Positions 50,941 through 59,379 of a stretch of DNA of 64,000 nucleotides are shown here, piece after piece. Each line of letters opens with the position of its first letter. Position 1 is the first letter of the stretch. Source of the stretch: Leifsonia sp. Leaf264 (lineage in GTDB: Bacteria > Actinomycetota > Actinomycetes > Actinomycetales > Microbacteriaceae); the NCBI RefSeq assembly GCF_001422325.1, contig NZ_LMMR01000004.1, positions 315,752 to 379,751 on the forward strand, given 5' to 3'. The translations under genes were made by a program, and so were the position numbers. Below the pieces are notes generated by a model that was not told where the DNA came from, made no database searches, and was given only the letters and a program-made list of their open reading frames with translations.

Positions 50941-51312
50941 ATGACCGATCTTAACAGCAAGCCAGAAGTCGACTTCCCCGAGGGCCCGGCGCCCGAGGTC
51001 CTCGTGATCGAGGACATCGTCGTCGGAGACGGCGATGAGGCCCAGGCCTCCTCGACGGTGGACGTGCACTACCTCGGCGTGGAGTACGAGACCGGCGACG
51101 AGTTCGACTCCTCGTGGAACCGTGGCCAGTCCATCAACTTCCCGCTGAACCGCCTCATCGCGGGGTGGCAGGAGGGCATCCCCGGCATGAAGGTCGGCGG
51201 ACGCCGCAAGCTCGTCGTGCCCCCGCACCAGGCCTACGGTCCCGCCGGCGGAGGACACCAGCTCTCCGGCAAGACCCTCGTCTTCATCATCGACCTCAAG
51301 GGCGTCAGCTAG
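50941..51312 (+). CDS. FKBP-type peptidyl-prolyl isomerase
   Basis: A 123-residue single-domain FKBP. The active-site set is visible: VDVHYLGVEYETGDEFDSSW (Tyr, Asp, Phe), then IAGWQEGIPGMKVGGRRKLVVPPHQAYG and LVFIIDLKGV. No signal peptide, so it is a cytosolic folding catalyst or chaperone. ATG 50941 has GGAG upstream. The leader contains an unexplained dyad. A strong hairpin follows. Confidence 0.94.
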   Translation: MTDLNSKPEVDFPEGPAPEVLVIEDIVVGDGDEAQASSTVDVHYLGVEYETGDEFDSSWNRGQSINFPLNRLIAGWQEGIPGMKVGGRRKLVVPPHQAYGPAGGGHQLSGKTLVFIIDLKGVS

Positions 51313-51329
51313 CCAGACCCCGCGCGATG

Positions 51330-51362
51330 AACGGCCCGCATCCTCAGGAGGCGGGCCGTTCG
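51330..51362. terminator. Bidirectional terminator after the FKBP gene
   Basis: AACGGCCCGC/GCGGGCCGTT (51330-51339, 51351-51360), a perfect 10-bp stem with an 11-nt loop between convergent genes. Confidence 0.75.
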
Positions 51363-51391
51363 TCGTCGATCGTCCCCACCGCCCGGTCGGC

Positions 51392-52117
51392 CTACTCGAC
51401 CAGCGGAACGGGGGAGGGAACCGCCGGCGGCGCATCGGCGATGGCATCGACGATGGCCAGCACGCGCACATCCGCGAGGATGCGGAAGTGCCCGAGGAAC
51501 GGCATCCGGATGTTGTGATGTGCCCCGGGCAGCAGGCTGCCGTCGGGCACGACAGGGTCGACCGTGCTGAAGATCGAGGTGATGCGCTCGTTGATGTCGA
51601 GGATCGTCGCGAAGCGCTGCAGCAGCGCATCCGTCGGCGAGAACTCCCGCAGCTCGCGTCGGATCGCGTAGCGCGCGTAGGCCGAGCCCGCGAAGGGCGT
51701 GTTGATCGCAACCATGTGAGCCACGCGTACAGGCCCGCCGGTGGCCTGGGCCGCGGCGTCGTCGATCAGCACCTGCTTGCCGATGAGGCCGCCCTTGCTG
51801 TGGGCGACGATGACGGCATCGCGCAGGTCGCGCTGCTGCAGCAGACCCGCGACGAGGGTCGCGGAGTCCATGATCACGTCGCGGTTCCGTCGCAACTCGG
51901 GCACGACGTGCACCGGATGCCCGCTGGCGGACAACCGCTCGACCAGCGGCAGCATGAAGCGCCAGTCCTCGTAGATGCCGGGCAGGATGACGACGGGTCG
52001 TCGCGTGCCCTGGAGGTACGAGGTCGGATCCGCGGCGGAGCGCAGCACCTGGTACTGCCGGTGCACGACGTAGGCGTAGTCGTGCGTGAGTTCCGAGAGC
52101 AGCTTGAGCGGATTCAC
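51392..52117 (-). CDS. Alpha/beta hydrolase (lipase/esterase-like)
   Basis: A 241-residue protein with an oxyanion region PVVILPGIYEDWRFMLPL and nucleophile elbow AHSKGG (Ser107). A late His region, PGAHHNIRMPFLGH, probably holds the catalytic His. The fold and the AHSKGG elbow resemble triacylglycerol lipases and PGAP1-like esterases. No signal peptide is evident, so it is likely cytoplasmic. Substrate unknown. Convergent with the FKBP gene. Confidence 0.85.
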   Translation of the reverse strand: MNPLKLLSELTHDYAYVVHRQYQVLRSAADPTSYLQGTRRPVVILPGIYEDWRFMLPLVERLSASGHPVHVVPELRRNRDVIMDSATLVAGLLQQRDLRDAVIVAHSKGGLIGKQVLIDDAAAQATGGPVRVAHMVAINTPFAGSAYARYAIRRELREFSPTDALLQRFATILDINERITSIFSTVDPVVPDGSLLPGAHHNIRMPFLGHFRILADVRVLAIVDAIADAPPAVPSPVPLVE

Positions 52118-52266
52118 CCGGTGACGTCCCCCTCACAGTGGGCATCGGCATCCGCCCGGCATCAGGTTATCCCGAGAGGCCGGGCAGAGACAGGGATCGG
52201 GCTCGCATAGTATCGACCGGGATCGCGCCGCATCGGCGTGACCGATGCCGCCGACGAGGAGCGACC

Positions 52267-52974
52267 GTGACCGAACCGAGCGCCACTGTCCGCGCCGCCG
52301 GGCCGACGTCGCTCGGGCGGTTCGCGGCCCTGCGCCCCTTCGTTCCCTACGCCGCCGTCGCGGTTGTGCACATCGTGGCGCTCGCCGCCGGCTGGGCGGA
52401 GCTCGCCCACGCCACCAAGTGGATCCTCATGCCGCTCCTGGCCGTCGGCTTCGTGCTGGCGCTGCGGCCGCGTCGGGGATCCGGTCTCGGAGCCGCCGCC
52501 GTCACGACGCTCGTCGCCATCGGCCTGTCCTGGCTCGGCGACGTCGTCATCGACGTTCCCGGCGACAGCACCTTCGTTCTGGGCCTGCTCGCCTTCCTCC
52601 TCGCGCACCTCGTCTACATCGGGGCCTTCGTCGGACCACTGCGCCTGCGCCGCACTCCCCGGTGGGCACTCGTGTACGCCGTCTGGTTCGTCGTCTTCCT
52701 CCTGGTGCTGGCACCGCACCTGGGCGCGCTGCTGGTGCCGGTCGCGGTCTACGGGCTGGTGCTCGGGGCCATGGCACTCACCGCGACCCGCGGGGGAGCC
52801 GTGCTCGCATCGGGAGGCGCGTTGTTCGTGCTCTCCGACACCCTGCTCGCCCTCGGGCGCTTCCTTCCCGGCTTCGACTTCCCGCTCAAGGACGCCGTCA
52901 TCATGACCGCCTACCTGGGCGCCCAAGCGCTCATCGCCATCGGCGTCGCGCGCCTGGTGCGGCGCTCGGGCTGA
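52267..52974 (+). CDS. YhhN/TMEM86-family membrane protein (lysoplasmalogenase-like)
   Basis: A 235-residue protein with seven or eight transmembrane helices. The family's paired acidic residues appear as LSWLGDVVI and LFVLSDTLLALGRF. Characterised members hydrolyse the vinyl-ether bond of lysoplasmalogens; activity here is inferred from family only. GAGGAG is eight bases before GTG 52267. A TAGTAT at about 52209 is a possible -10. Confidence 0.88.
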   Translation: MTEPSATVRAAGPTSLGRFAALRPFVPYAAVAVVHIVALAAGWAELAHATKWILMPLLAVGFVLALRPRRGSGLGAAAVTTLVAIGLSWLGDVVIDVPGDSTFVLGLLAFLLAHLVYIGAFVGPLRLRRTPRWALVYAVWFVVFLLVLAPHLGALLVPVAVYGLVLGAMALTATRGGAVLASGGALFVLSDTLLALGRFLPGFDFPLKDAVIMTAYLGAQALIAIGVARLVRRSG

Positions 52975-52980
52975 ACGGCG

Positions 52981-53451
52981 TCAGCGGGCGACGTGCGAGC
53001 CCGGGGCCTTTGCGGCAGTGTCGGCGTCGGTTGCGGTTGCGTCGGGGTCATCGGCCTCGGCCGCTGTATCGGCCACGTCGTCGGTTCTCGGATGCGGTGG
53101 AGCCGATGACCCCGCGGTTCGCACCCGATCGACCAGCTCGCGCCACGGCCCCTGCAGCTGCTGCTCGGCCAACGTCGCCTCACGCTCGGGTGGATCGGCG
53201 AGTTGATGCACTGTCGATGGCCGCGGCGATTCCTGTGCCGTGTCCGGCGTGCCGGCGGCACCGCCCTGGCGCTCGTAGCGGATGACGTAGACGAAGCGGT
53301 CGGGTTGGGGCGGTTCGGGCCTGACCTCGTCCCACGGAAGCTCGGCGAGGAGCACGAGCCAGTCCGCGGCGTCGGGCTGCTCGTCGACGAGTACGCTCCA
53401 GGTTCTCCGGAGGCCGGCGAAACCGCCGGATCGGGTGACGATCACGAGCAT
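52981..53451 (-). CDS. Emfourin-like protealysin inhibitor with disordered tail
   Basis: A 156-residue protein starting MLVIVTRSGGFAGLRRTWSV, the pattern of emfourin/protealysin-associated inhibitor proteins. The core domain (about 1-65) ends with RFVYVIRYER. A Pro/Thr region and a DVADTAAEADD acidic tail (about 90-156) follow and are not part of the known inhibitor fold. It lies 73 bp downstream of the M4 protease gene on the same strand, as expected of a protease/inhibitor operon. Cytoplasmic, no signal peptide. Confidence 0.8.
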   Translation of the reverse strand: MLVIVTRSGGFAGLRRTWSVLVDEQPDAADWLVLLAELPWDEVRPEPPQPDRFVYVIRYERQGGAAGTPDTAQESPRPSTVHQLADPPEREATLAEQQLQGPWRELVDRVRTAGSSAPPHPRTDDVADTAAEADDPDATATDADTAAKAPGSHVAR

Positions 53452-53524
53452 GCACGCGATGCTACTCCGGGTCGCACGACGCCCGCCCGATCGTCGGGGC
53501 GCCCGGCCTGCCGCCGGGAGACCG

Positions 53525-54703
53525 CTACGCGTCGGCGACGACTCCCACAGCGAGCCAGGCCGCGCGCACCGCATCGGTCTCGCCGGCATCCGTGCCGAAT
53601 CGTTTGACAGCAGCATCCGTCGTCACCTTCGCGAAACGGGCGAAGTCGGCGCGGGCCGCGAGGTCGTCGCCGGTGAGGGCGTCGTACCAGATCTGGCCCG
53701 CCTTCTCCCACGCATTGCCGCCGATCGCCGTCGCCACGAGGTAGAAGGCGTGGTTCGGGATGCCGGAGTTGATGTGCACTCCGCCGCTGTCGGCCGTCGT
53801 GTCGTCGTAGTCGCGCATGTGCGACGGCTGCGGATCCTTGCCGAGCACGTCGTCGTCGTACGCGGTTCCGGGCGCCTTCATCGACCTGAGCGCGACACCC
53901 TGCACCTCGTCGGTGAACAGTCCCTCGCCGATGAGCCAAGTCGCCTGATCGGCGGTCTGGCGCTTCGCGAACTGCGCGACGAGCGAGCCGAAGACATCGC
54001 TGATCGACTCGTTGAGCGCCCCCGACTGGCCCTCGTAGACGAGGTTCGCCGTGAACTGGGTGACGCCGTGGGTGAGCTCATGGCCGATCACGTCGATGGC
54101 GATCGTGAACCTGGTGAACACCTCGCCATCGCCGTCGCCGAACACCATGCGCTCGCCGTCCCAGAAGGCGTTGTCATACTCCTCGCCGTAGTGCACCGTG
54201 GCGTCGAGCGGGAGTCCTTTGCCGTCGATCGAGTCGCGGGCGAAGACGTCCCAGAACAGTTCGTAGGTGGCGCCGAGTCCCTCGTAGGCCTCGTTGACGC
54301 TCACATCGGAGGTGGCAGGCTCGCCCTCCCGCCGCACGACCTCGCCGGGGAGGGTCTCGCGGCCCCCTGCGTCGGAGATCGTGCGCGCCGGCAGACCGGG
54401 AGTCGCCGAGCGCGGGCGAGCCGACCGCGGCTGCGGATTGCGAGTGAGCGGATTCGGCTCCCCGAGCCGCACGCCGTCGCGCACCAGTGAGACCTTCGCG
54501 GCCTGCGAGGCGTTCTGGAAGCGCGGGTCGTCGGTGGCCGCGATGGCGGCCAGCAGGTAGGGGGGAACGATGGAGCGGTGCCGGTGGTCGCCGACAGCGT
54601 TGCGGACGCCGACTTCAGGGTGGTCGCCGGCGGCATGACCGCCGGCATCCGTCGTCGTGTGCGAACGGATGCTGCCGTCGTGCGTGTGATTCCCCCGGTT
54701 CAT
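53525..54703 (-). CDS. Protealysin-like M4 metallopeptidase
   Basis: A 392-residue thermolysin-family protease. Zinc ligands His208 and His212 are in HELTH with catalytic Glu209, and the third ligand Glu232 is in GALNESISDVFG. A catalytic His lies in HINSGIPNHAF. The propeptide is short and contains VPPYLLAAIA (residues 46-55), the hallmark of protealysin-type precursors that lack the long FTP propeptide. There is no signal peptide, so secretion, if any, is non-classical. TAGGCT lies six bases before the ATG on the minus strand. The inhibitor gene follows downstream. Confidence 0.94.
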   Translation of the reverse strand: MNRGNHTHDGSIRSHTTTDAGGHAAGDHPEVGVRNAVGDHRHRSIVPPYLLAAIAATDDPRFQNASQAAKVSLVRDGVRLGEPNPLTRNPQPRSARPRSATPGLPARTISDAGGRETLPGEVVRREGEPATSDVSVNEAYEGLGATYELFWDVFARDSIDGKGLPLDATVHYGEEYDNAFWDGERMVFGDGDGEVFTRFTIAIDVIGHELTHGVTQFTANLVYEGQSGALNESISDVFGSLVAQFAKRQTADQATWLIGEGLFTDEVQGVALRSMKAPGTAYDDDVLGKDPQPSHMRDYDDTTADSGGVHINSGIPNHAFYLVATAIGGNAWEKAGQIWYDALTGDDLAARADFARFAKVTTDAAVKRFGTDAGETDAVRAAWLAVGVVADA

Positions 54704-54775
54704 GTGCCGAGCCTAACCCGACCCCCGGACAGGGGAGGGGCATCCGTGACCCACCGCGTTTCGTAGACTCTCCCC
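54704..54775. promoter_or_regulatory. Divergent leaderless promoters, M4 protease and CPBP-like genes
   Basis: Minus strand TAGGCT (54715-54710), six bases, ATG 54703. Plus strand TAGACT (54764-54769), six bases, ATG 54776. Confidence 0.6.
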
Positions 54776-55606
54776 ATGCCGAGCACCGCCGCCAGCACTG
54801 CCGAGACGCCAGCGCGTCCGCGACTGTCCTGGAAGCTGGCGCCGGCACTCCTGGTGTGCGCCGCGGCGGTCATGCTGTTCGGCGCACAGATCGTGTGGGT
54901 CGGCTACGTACTGTTGGCGGCCGGGCTCATTGCTGCCGCCGTCGTGGACCGGGCGCTGCTGCGAGACCTCGCCCTCATCGCCGCCGGGCTCGTGATCATC
55001 TCGACGATCTCGCTGGCGGCCGACATCAGCTACGTCAACATGCTGCGGATGGGCACCGTGCTCGCCCTCGCCGTCGCCGTGCCCTACCTGGTGTCGCGCT
55101 ATGTGTACAAGGAGCGCGCGATCAGGTTCCCGTGGCGCGGGGGAGGGCGCTGGACCCGCGCGCAGTGGTTCTACCTCGTGCTCGTGCTGGTGCTCGGCTG
55201 GACGATCCTGCCGTTCTACTTCATCACCTCCGGCGTCTACATGAACTGGCCGGCGGTGACCGAGCCAGACGCCATAGCCCGCCTTCTCGTCGGCGTGAAC
55301 GCCGTGGGCATCTGGGACGAGTTGTTCTTCATCTGCGTCGTCTACACGCTGCTGCGGCGGCACTTCCCGAACTGGCAGGCGAACCTTCTGCAGGCCGTGA
55401 TCTTCGTGTCCTTCCTCTGGGAGCTCGGCTACCAGAGCTGGGGTCCGCTGCTCACCTTCCCGTTCGCGCTGCTGCAGGGCTACACCTTCACCCTCACCCG
55501 TTCGCTCGGCTACGTGATCACGGTGCACCTCCTGTTCGACCTGGTGGTCTTCCTCGTGATCGTGCACGCCCACAACCCCGGCGCGCTGCCGATCTTCCTG
55601 CTCTGA
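54776..55606 (+). CDS. CPBP/CAAX protease-like membrane protein with divergent motifs
   Basis: A 276-residue membrane protein with eight or so helices. The arrangement resembles CPBP (Abi/Rce1) intramembrane proteases: motif-1 position reads WDELFFICVVYTLLRR, then FVSFLWELGYQ, and a last helix with HLLFDLVVFLVI. The usual EExxxR is changed to DE-LFF with a later Arg, and the motif-2 FxxxH is not obvious, so activity is uncertain. Divergent from the M4 protease gene; the close placement of two protease-like genes may be chance. Confidence 0.7.
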   Translation: MPSTAASTAETPARPRLSWKLAPALLVCAAAVMLFGAQIVWVGYVLLAAGLIAAAVVDRALLRDLALIAAGLVIISTISLAADISYVNMLRMGTVLALAVAVPYLVSRYVYKERAIRFPWRGGGRWTRAQWFYLVLVLVLGWTILPFYFITSGVYMNWPAVTEPDAIARLLVGVNAVGIWDELFFICVVYTLLRRHFPNWQANLLQAVIFVSFLWELGYQSWGPLLTFPFALLQGYTFTLTRSLGYVITVHLLFDLVVFLVIVHAHNPGALPIFLL

Positions 55607-55944
55607 CGCCTCGCGGGCTCCGAGATCCGACGCACCTCCGCCGTGTGAAGGCATCGCCGCGGCGGGTCTCCGGAAGACACTGGGCTCGCCGCCGTCGTGC
55701 CTTCACACGGGGGTGCGGATGCCTTCACACGGTGGCGACGGATGCCCGCACGGTGGCTGGTCGGCCCACTTCGGGCCTGCATCCGTCGGCGTCGGCCGAC
55801 ATCAGGCGGCATATCCATCGGCGTCGGCCGGTATCCGGCGACGTCCGACGGGACGACTCGTCGCTGGGCCGGCGCGACCCGAACCGCCTGCGCGCGGCCA
55901 CCCCCTCCCGATACGCTGGGGGGAACTTCTCGAAGGGGACACCA
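55607..55944. other. 338-bp intergenic region after the CPBP-like gene
   Basis: It holds copy 2 of the ~105-bp repeat (55638-55740) and an imperfect tandem repeat (ATCCGTCGGCGTCGGCCG near 55791 and ATCCATCGGCGTCGGCCG near 55813). The promoter of the next small gene follows: TACGCT (55912-55917) and CGAAGGGG (55931-55938). No larger gene. Confidence 0.55.
55638..55740. repeat. Intergenic inverted repeat element, copy 2
   Basis: CCGCCGTGTGAAGGCATC at the left end, then GTGCCTTCACACGG and GGATGCCTTCACACGGTGGCGACG at the right end. Same order, spacing and orientation as at 50666-50770, with a divergent centre. Confidence 0.75.
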
Positions 55945-56172
55945 ATGAAGGACTACGCATTCGCCGGAGCCGAATCCATCAATCGCGCGATCGGAATCCT
56001 CGTCGCCCTCGACCAGGCTCAGGTGAATGCGATGAACGAGCTCATGATCGACAGCGCCATCGATGAGTGCGCCCAGGAGTACGAGAAGGCCCTGGCCGAC
56101 CCGAGCTACGTGCCGAGCAAGGAGTTCATCGTGCGCCTCGACGACTACCTCGCCCTCGGCGGCCAGCAGTAG
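55945..56172 (+). CDS. Small helical protein, function unknown
   Basis: A 75-residue acidic, mostly helical protein (FAGAESINRAIGILVALDQAQ, EKALADPSYVPSKEF). No recognised family. Support for expression is a TACGCT -10 and a well-spaced CGAAGGGG ribosome binding site, and the codon pattern is GC-rich at third positions. Confidence 0.65.
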   Translation: MKDYAFAGAESINRAIGILVALDQAQVNAMNELMIDSAIDECAQEYEKALADPSYVPSKEFIVRLDDYLALGGQQ

Positions 56173-56312
56173 TCACAGTGACGGGGCTGCCAAGGCCCGT
56201 GGCCGCTGGCTCCGAGGAGTGCGGCTGGACGAAGGTCGGCTGAGCGACCGACCGACGCGCGGAGGCTTCGGAGGGCGTCGATAGGCGGTCGACCTGCCCA
56301 CTGCGGCGCGAT

Positions 56313-57773
56313 CTACTCTCGGCGGTGCATGCGTTGTCGGAGTGCGTCGGATTGTCGTAATCGGGATGTTCGGGCTGGTCGCCAGACGGGTGGTCCGAGT
56401 TCGGGTGGGGGCATGATCTGGGGGCTGCCGTCGATCATGCGTACTCGCCAGCCGTTTCGGGTGTCGATGGTGCGGTGGTGGAACCAGCACAGCAGCACCC
56501 CGTTGTCGACGTGAGTCCTGCGATCGACCACCCAGGGCACCACGTGGTGGGCTTCGGTCTCGGCGGCGGGGCGTCCGCAGATGACGCAGCCGCCGTCGCG
56601 GGCGTCCAGTGCCCGGCGTTGGGTGCGGTTGAAGCAGCGTTCCGTGGTGCCGAGGGCGAGGATCTTCCCGTTCGCGGCCAGATCGACGGGTTGGATGCCG
56701 TTCGCGCAGCACAGTTGCCGCACGGCGGCCATCGGGATGGGGATGTCGAGGCCGTCGACGTGTCCGACCCCGTGCCCGGACGCGTGGTCGTCGGCATGCA
56801 CGGTGACGACCATCGTCGGCGCTGCTCCGCCCAGGGTGGGCAGCTCTCCGGATCGGGCGGCAATGTTGAACACGGTCGCCAGCGCGTCATGCTGGCGTTG
56901 GTTGCGGGTGCGGGGGTCCTTCAGCTGCACCGGATCCAGCCCGTCCTCCTGATCGCGTCGTTCGAGTTCTGCCCGGTCCTCGTCGCTCATGAACTTCTGC
57001 GACTGGCGCGGGTTCGTCATCGAGGTGAACACCGCCTGCATCGCCCCGGCGACCTCGGGTACGACCAAGCCTCCGCAGGGGATCATGCCGTTGCGGGCGG
57101 GCTGGAACCAGAACCCCCGCGACGCGAACTCCTTCTCGGTCGGTTCGGCTCCGTCGGGGTTCAGGTACGCCGCCCACGTCGTCGCGTGGATCTCGGTGAC
57201 AGAGGGCGGCACCGCAGGTTCGGCCACAGCACCCGGCTCGACGGGTTCACCGATGGCCGCACACACCAGTTCATGCTCAGCCGGTACGAACCTCGAGTAG
57301 GTGTCGGTCGGGGCGCCCACCTTCGCCTGACCGAGGATGCGGGTGATGATCCGCGCCGAATCGACGCCCAGACGCCCGCACGCCAGGCCCGCCCGGACGG
57401 CGTCGAACTCCGCCGGCAGCACCTCCCCGGTCAGAGTCGTGTTCGGACGAGTCTGGGACCCGAGCCGCAGCCGAGCCCGCGCTGTGGCCAGCCCGACCCG
57501 GGTGAGGTGCTCCAGCAGTTCCGCGGGGGTGGGGAACCCCATCCGTTTCGCCAGAGACTCCGACCCCAGGATCGGACGGGACCGGTGGCCGACCTCCCCC
57601 GCCGTGAGGACCCGCACCGCATCCAGGGCACGGCCGCCGTCCTCCGACACGGCGGCGACGAGCAACAGATCCTCCTCCGACACACCATCCAGCACCCCGG
57701 CCGCGGCGACCTCGGCGAGTAGGGCACGGTTCGCCGCCACTGCCTCCCGCATCCGTCGCCTCAGTGATTCCAT
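56313..57773 (-). CDS. DUF222 / HNH endonuclease domain protein (13E12-like family)
   Basis: A 486-residue protein with a DUF222 domain over about residues 40-350 and a C-terminal HNH nuclease domain: CVICGRP, ETEAHHVVPW, DNGVLLCWFHHR. The zinc-type cysteines and both His clusters are intact. These proteins form a multi-copy family in Actinobacteria (REP13E12 in mycobacteria) and are suspected of mobility, but their role is unknown. TAGCGT lies six bases before the ATG on the minus strand. Confidence 0.9.
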   Translation of the reverse strand: MESLRRRMREAVAANRALLAEVAAAGVLDGVSEEDLLLVAAVSEDGGRALDAVRVLTAGEVGHRSRPILGSESLAKRMGFPTPAELLEHLTRVGLATARARLRLGSQTRPNTTLTGEVLPAEFDAVRAGLACGRLGVDSARIITRILGQAKVGAPTDTYSRFVPAEHELVCAAIGEPVEPGAVAEPAVPPSVTEIHATTWAAYLNPDGAEPTEKEFASRGFWFQPARNGMIPCGGLVVPEVAGAMQAVFTSMTNPRQSQKFMSDEDRAELERRDQEDGLDPVQLKDPRTRNQRQHDALATVFNIAARSGELPTLGGAAPTMVVTVHADDHASGHGVGHVDGLDIPIPMAAVRQLCCANGIQPVDLAANGKILALGTTERCFNRTQRRALDARDGGCVICGRPAAETEAHHVVPWVVDRRTHVDNGVLLCWFHHRTIDTRNGWRVRMIDGSPQIMPPPELGPPVWRPARTSRLRQSDALRQRMHRRE

Positions 57774-58271
57774 ACCCCCACGCTACGAACACCCACCGAC
57801 ACTCGAACCCCTGAATACACCCGTTGATCAGGAAATTCTCATCCACAAGGTGTGGAAACAGCGAGCCAGGTCAGAGGCTGTGGAGGAGTGCGATCACCCA
57901 GCCCGAGGCGACGACCGCAGATCCCACAGCAGAAGCGTCGCGTCGAAGAGTCGATCGCAGAACAGAAGCGTGCCGACGCTCACTTCAGGCACGGCCGAGA
58001 GCTCGCCCCCGCTCGGTCGCGAAGTCGGGCGCGTACTCCGCCACAGGGACGATCTCCTCGCCGGCGGCATCCGGCGCGGCGAAATGAGTCCCGACAAGAG
58101 GTGCCCTCGGAGTGACAAGTGCGCGCGAAAGGGAGGCCTCGTGACCCGGGTCGTCTCACCCGGCTCGGTGCTGGTAGACTCTTCAGGTTGCCGTCAGAAC
58201 GGCCGCGGATAAAGAGAGCTCGAGCATTCGGCTGCGGGCACCGCGCAATGAAGAGATAAGGGGATCAACCT
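57774..58271. other. 498-bp intergenic region upstream of HNH and rpsO genes
   Basis: The left end has the leaderless -10 (TAGCGT, 57785-57780 minus strand) of the HNH gene. A lower-GC stretch (57820-57870) contains CCAC-AAG-GTG dyads. The centre (57900-58130) has no gene or strong structure I can support. The right end is the rpsO promoter (TAGACT, 58175-58180) and an 85-nt leader. Confidence 0.5.
58175..58271 (+). promoter_or_regulatory. rpsO promoter and structured leader
   Basis: TAGACT at 58175-58180 starts a transcript with about 85 nt before ATG 58272. The leader has GC-rich pairing segments (around GGCCGC and GCTGCGGGCACCGCG). S15 autoregulates its own mRNA in several bacteria, so this leader is a candidate control element. 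Confidence 0.5.
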
Positions 58272-58541
58272 ATGGCACTGGAACCAGACGTCAAGAAGGC
58301 GATCATCGAAGAGTACGCAACCCACCCCGGTGACACCGGATCCCCCGAGGTCCAGATCGCTCTGATGACCAAGCGGATCAAGGATCTCACCGAGCACCTC
58401 AAGGAGCACAAGCACGACCACCACTCGCGTCGTGGACTGCTCCTCCTGGTGGGCCAGCGTCGCCGTCTGCTCGGATACCTCTCCGACGTGGACATCACGC
58501 GCTACCGCACGCTCATCGAGCGTCTCGGACTGCGCCGCTAG
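58272..58541 (+). CDS. rpsO: 30S ribosomal protein S15
   Basis: An 89-residue S15 of standard length. It binds the central domain of 16S r[26 protein letters not shown] and [21 protein letters not shown] are the classic family blocks. AAGGGG precedes ATG 58272. It is followed by a strong terminator; the usual neighbour pnp does not follow in this window. Confidence 0.98.
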   Translation: MALEPDVKKAIIEEYATHPGDTGSPEVQIALMTKRIKDLTEHLKEHKHDHHSRRGLLLLVGQRRRLLGYLSDVDITRYRTLIERLGLRR

Positions 58542-58913
58542 TAGCAGGCAGCTCTTCGCTGACAACGCGAACTTCTTGCGAACGGGCCGTCACCTTCGGG
58601 TGGCGGCCCGTTCGTCGTATCCGGGATACGGATGCCGCGGGCCTGCGTGCCGATGACTTCGGCCGACCTCGTGGTGGAGTGCCGAGTGCGGCCGTTCAGG
58701 GTTATCACAGCTAGCGCACATCCCTCTTGCAGCTGAATCCCCGTTTTCGACCCTCCAACTGGGGTGGATCCATGCACTATTCACAGCGTCTTTTCGGGCC
58801 TGACCAATAGTTTCGTTCGAGGCGCCCCGGATGCGCCCTCGTGTCAGTCTGACCCACTCGATACATTGACACCACGCCTCCGGCTTCGCGCTGGGCAGAA
58901 GGGGGACCGCCGC
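58542..58913. other. 372-bp intergenic region between rpsO and the vWA/tubulin-like locus
   Basis: After the rpsO terminator (58579-58614), a comparatively AT-rich stretch (about 58690-58870) probably carries the promoter of the downstream genes. TTGACA occurs at about 58866 and several weak -10-like words (CACTATT, CAATAG, GATACATT) are visible. I cannot choose among them. The ribosome binding site AAGGGGG precedes ATG 58914. Confidence 0.45.
58579..58616 (+). terminator. rpsO terminator
   Basis: 16-bp stem (58579-58594 with 58599-58614) with one G-U pair and a stable TTCG tetraloop. Confidence 0.85.
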
Positions 58914-59351
58914 ATGGTGACATCGCGCAGCGCCGCCCCTCGTGCCGGCGCCCCAGTCTCCCGGGGTCACGTGTGGCAGCAGAGCCCGTGGCCACTCATC
59001 GTCGCCCTGGCCTCGACAGGGATCAGCGTCGTGCTCATCATCGTTGAGCTCGTGATCGCGCGGCAGCAGCAGGTGGTCTCCTGGTTGGTGCTGCCGATAG
59101 TGCCGCCCGACGCCGTCGCCCTGCCCATCCTCGGGTACCTGTTCACGCCGGTCCTCGTCGTGATCGCCCTCGGCTGGAACCGCGTGAGCGAGCGCAACGG
59201 CCTGCGCGACCGCTACTTCGTCGCCGTGCCGCGGTACGCGAGCGCCCTGCGCTGGCTGGCCGGGGCATCCGTCGTGCTCGGAATCTGGCATGTCGTGAAC
59301 ATCGCCTACATCGTCGATGTCGCCCTCAGTGACAGCTGGGGTCTGTCATGA
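58914..59351 (+). CDS. Small membrane protein heading the vWA/tubulin-like locus
   Basis: A 145-residue protein with three or four predicted helices (about 25-47, 56-85, 110-138) and a polar cytoplasmic N-terminus. The loop WNRVSERNGLRDRYFVAVPRY lies between helices. No recognised family. ATG 58914 has AAGGGGG about 8 nt upstream. Its stop is 28 bp from the vWA gene, so the two are probably co-transcribed and it may be a third component of that system (inference). Confidence 0.75.
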   Translation: MVTSRSAAPRAGAPVSRGHVWQQSPWPLIVALASTGISVVLIIVELVIARQQQVVSWLVLPIVPPDAVALPILGYLFTPVLVVIALGWNRVSERNGLRDRYFVAVPRYASALRWLAGASVVLGIWHVVNIAYIVDVALSDSWGLS

Positions 59352-59379
59352 CCGGCGCAGCCAGGGAATCGGGCAGAGC

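Noticed and set aside
56313-57773. HNH/DUF222 gene as part of an insertion sequence or homing intron
   Set aside because: No flanking inverted or direct repeats or other mobile genes were found; only the family's general reputation suggests mobility.
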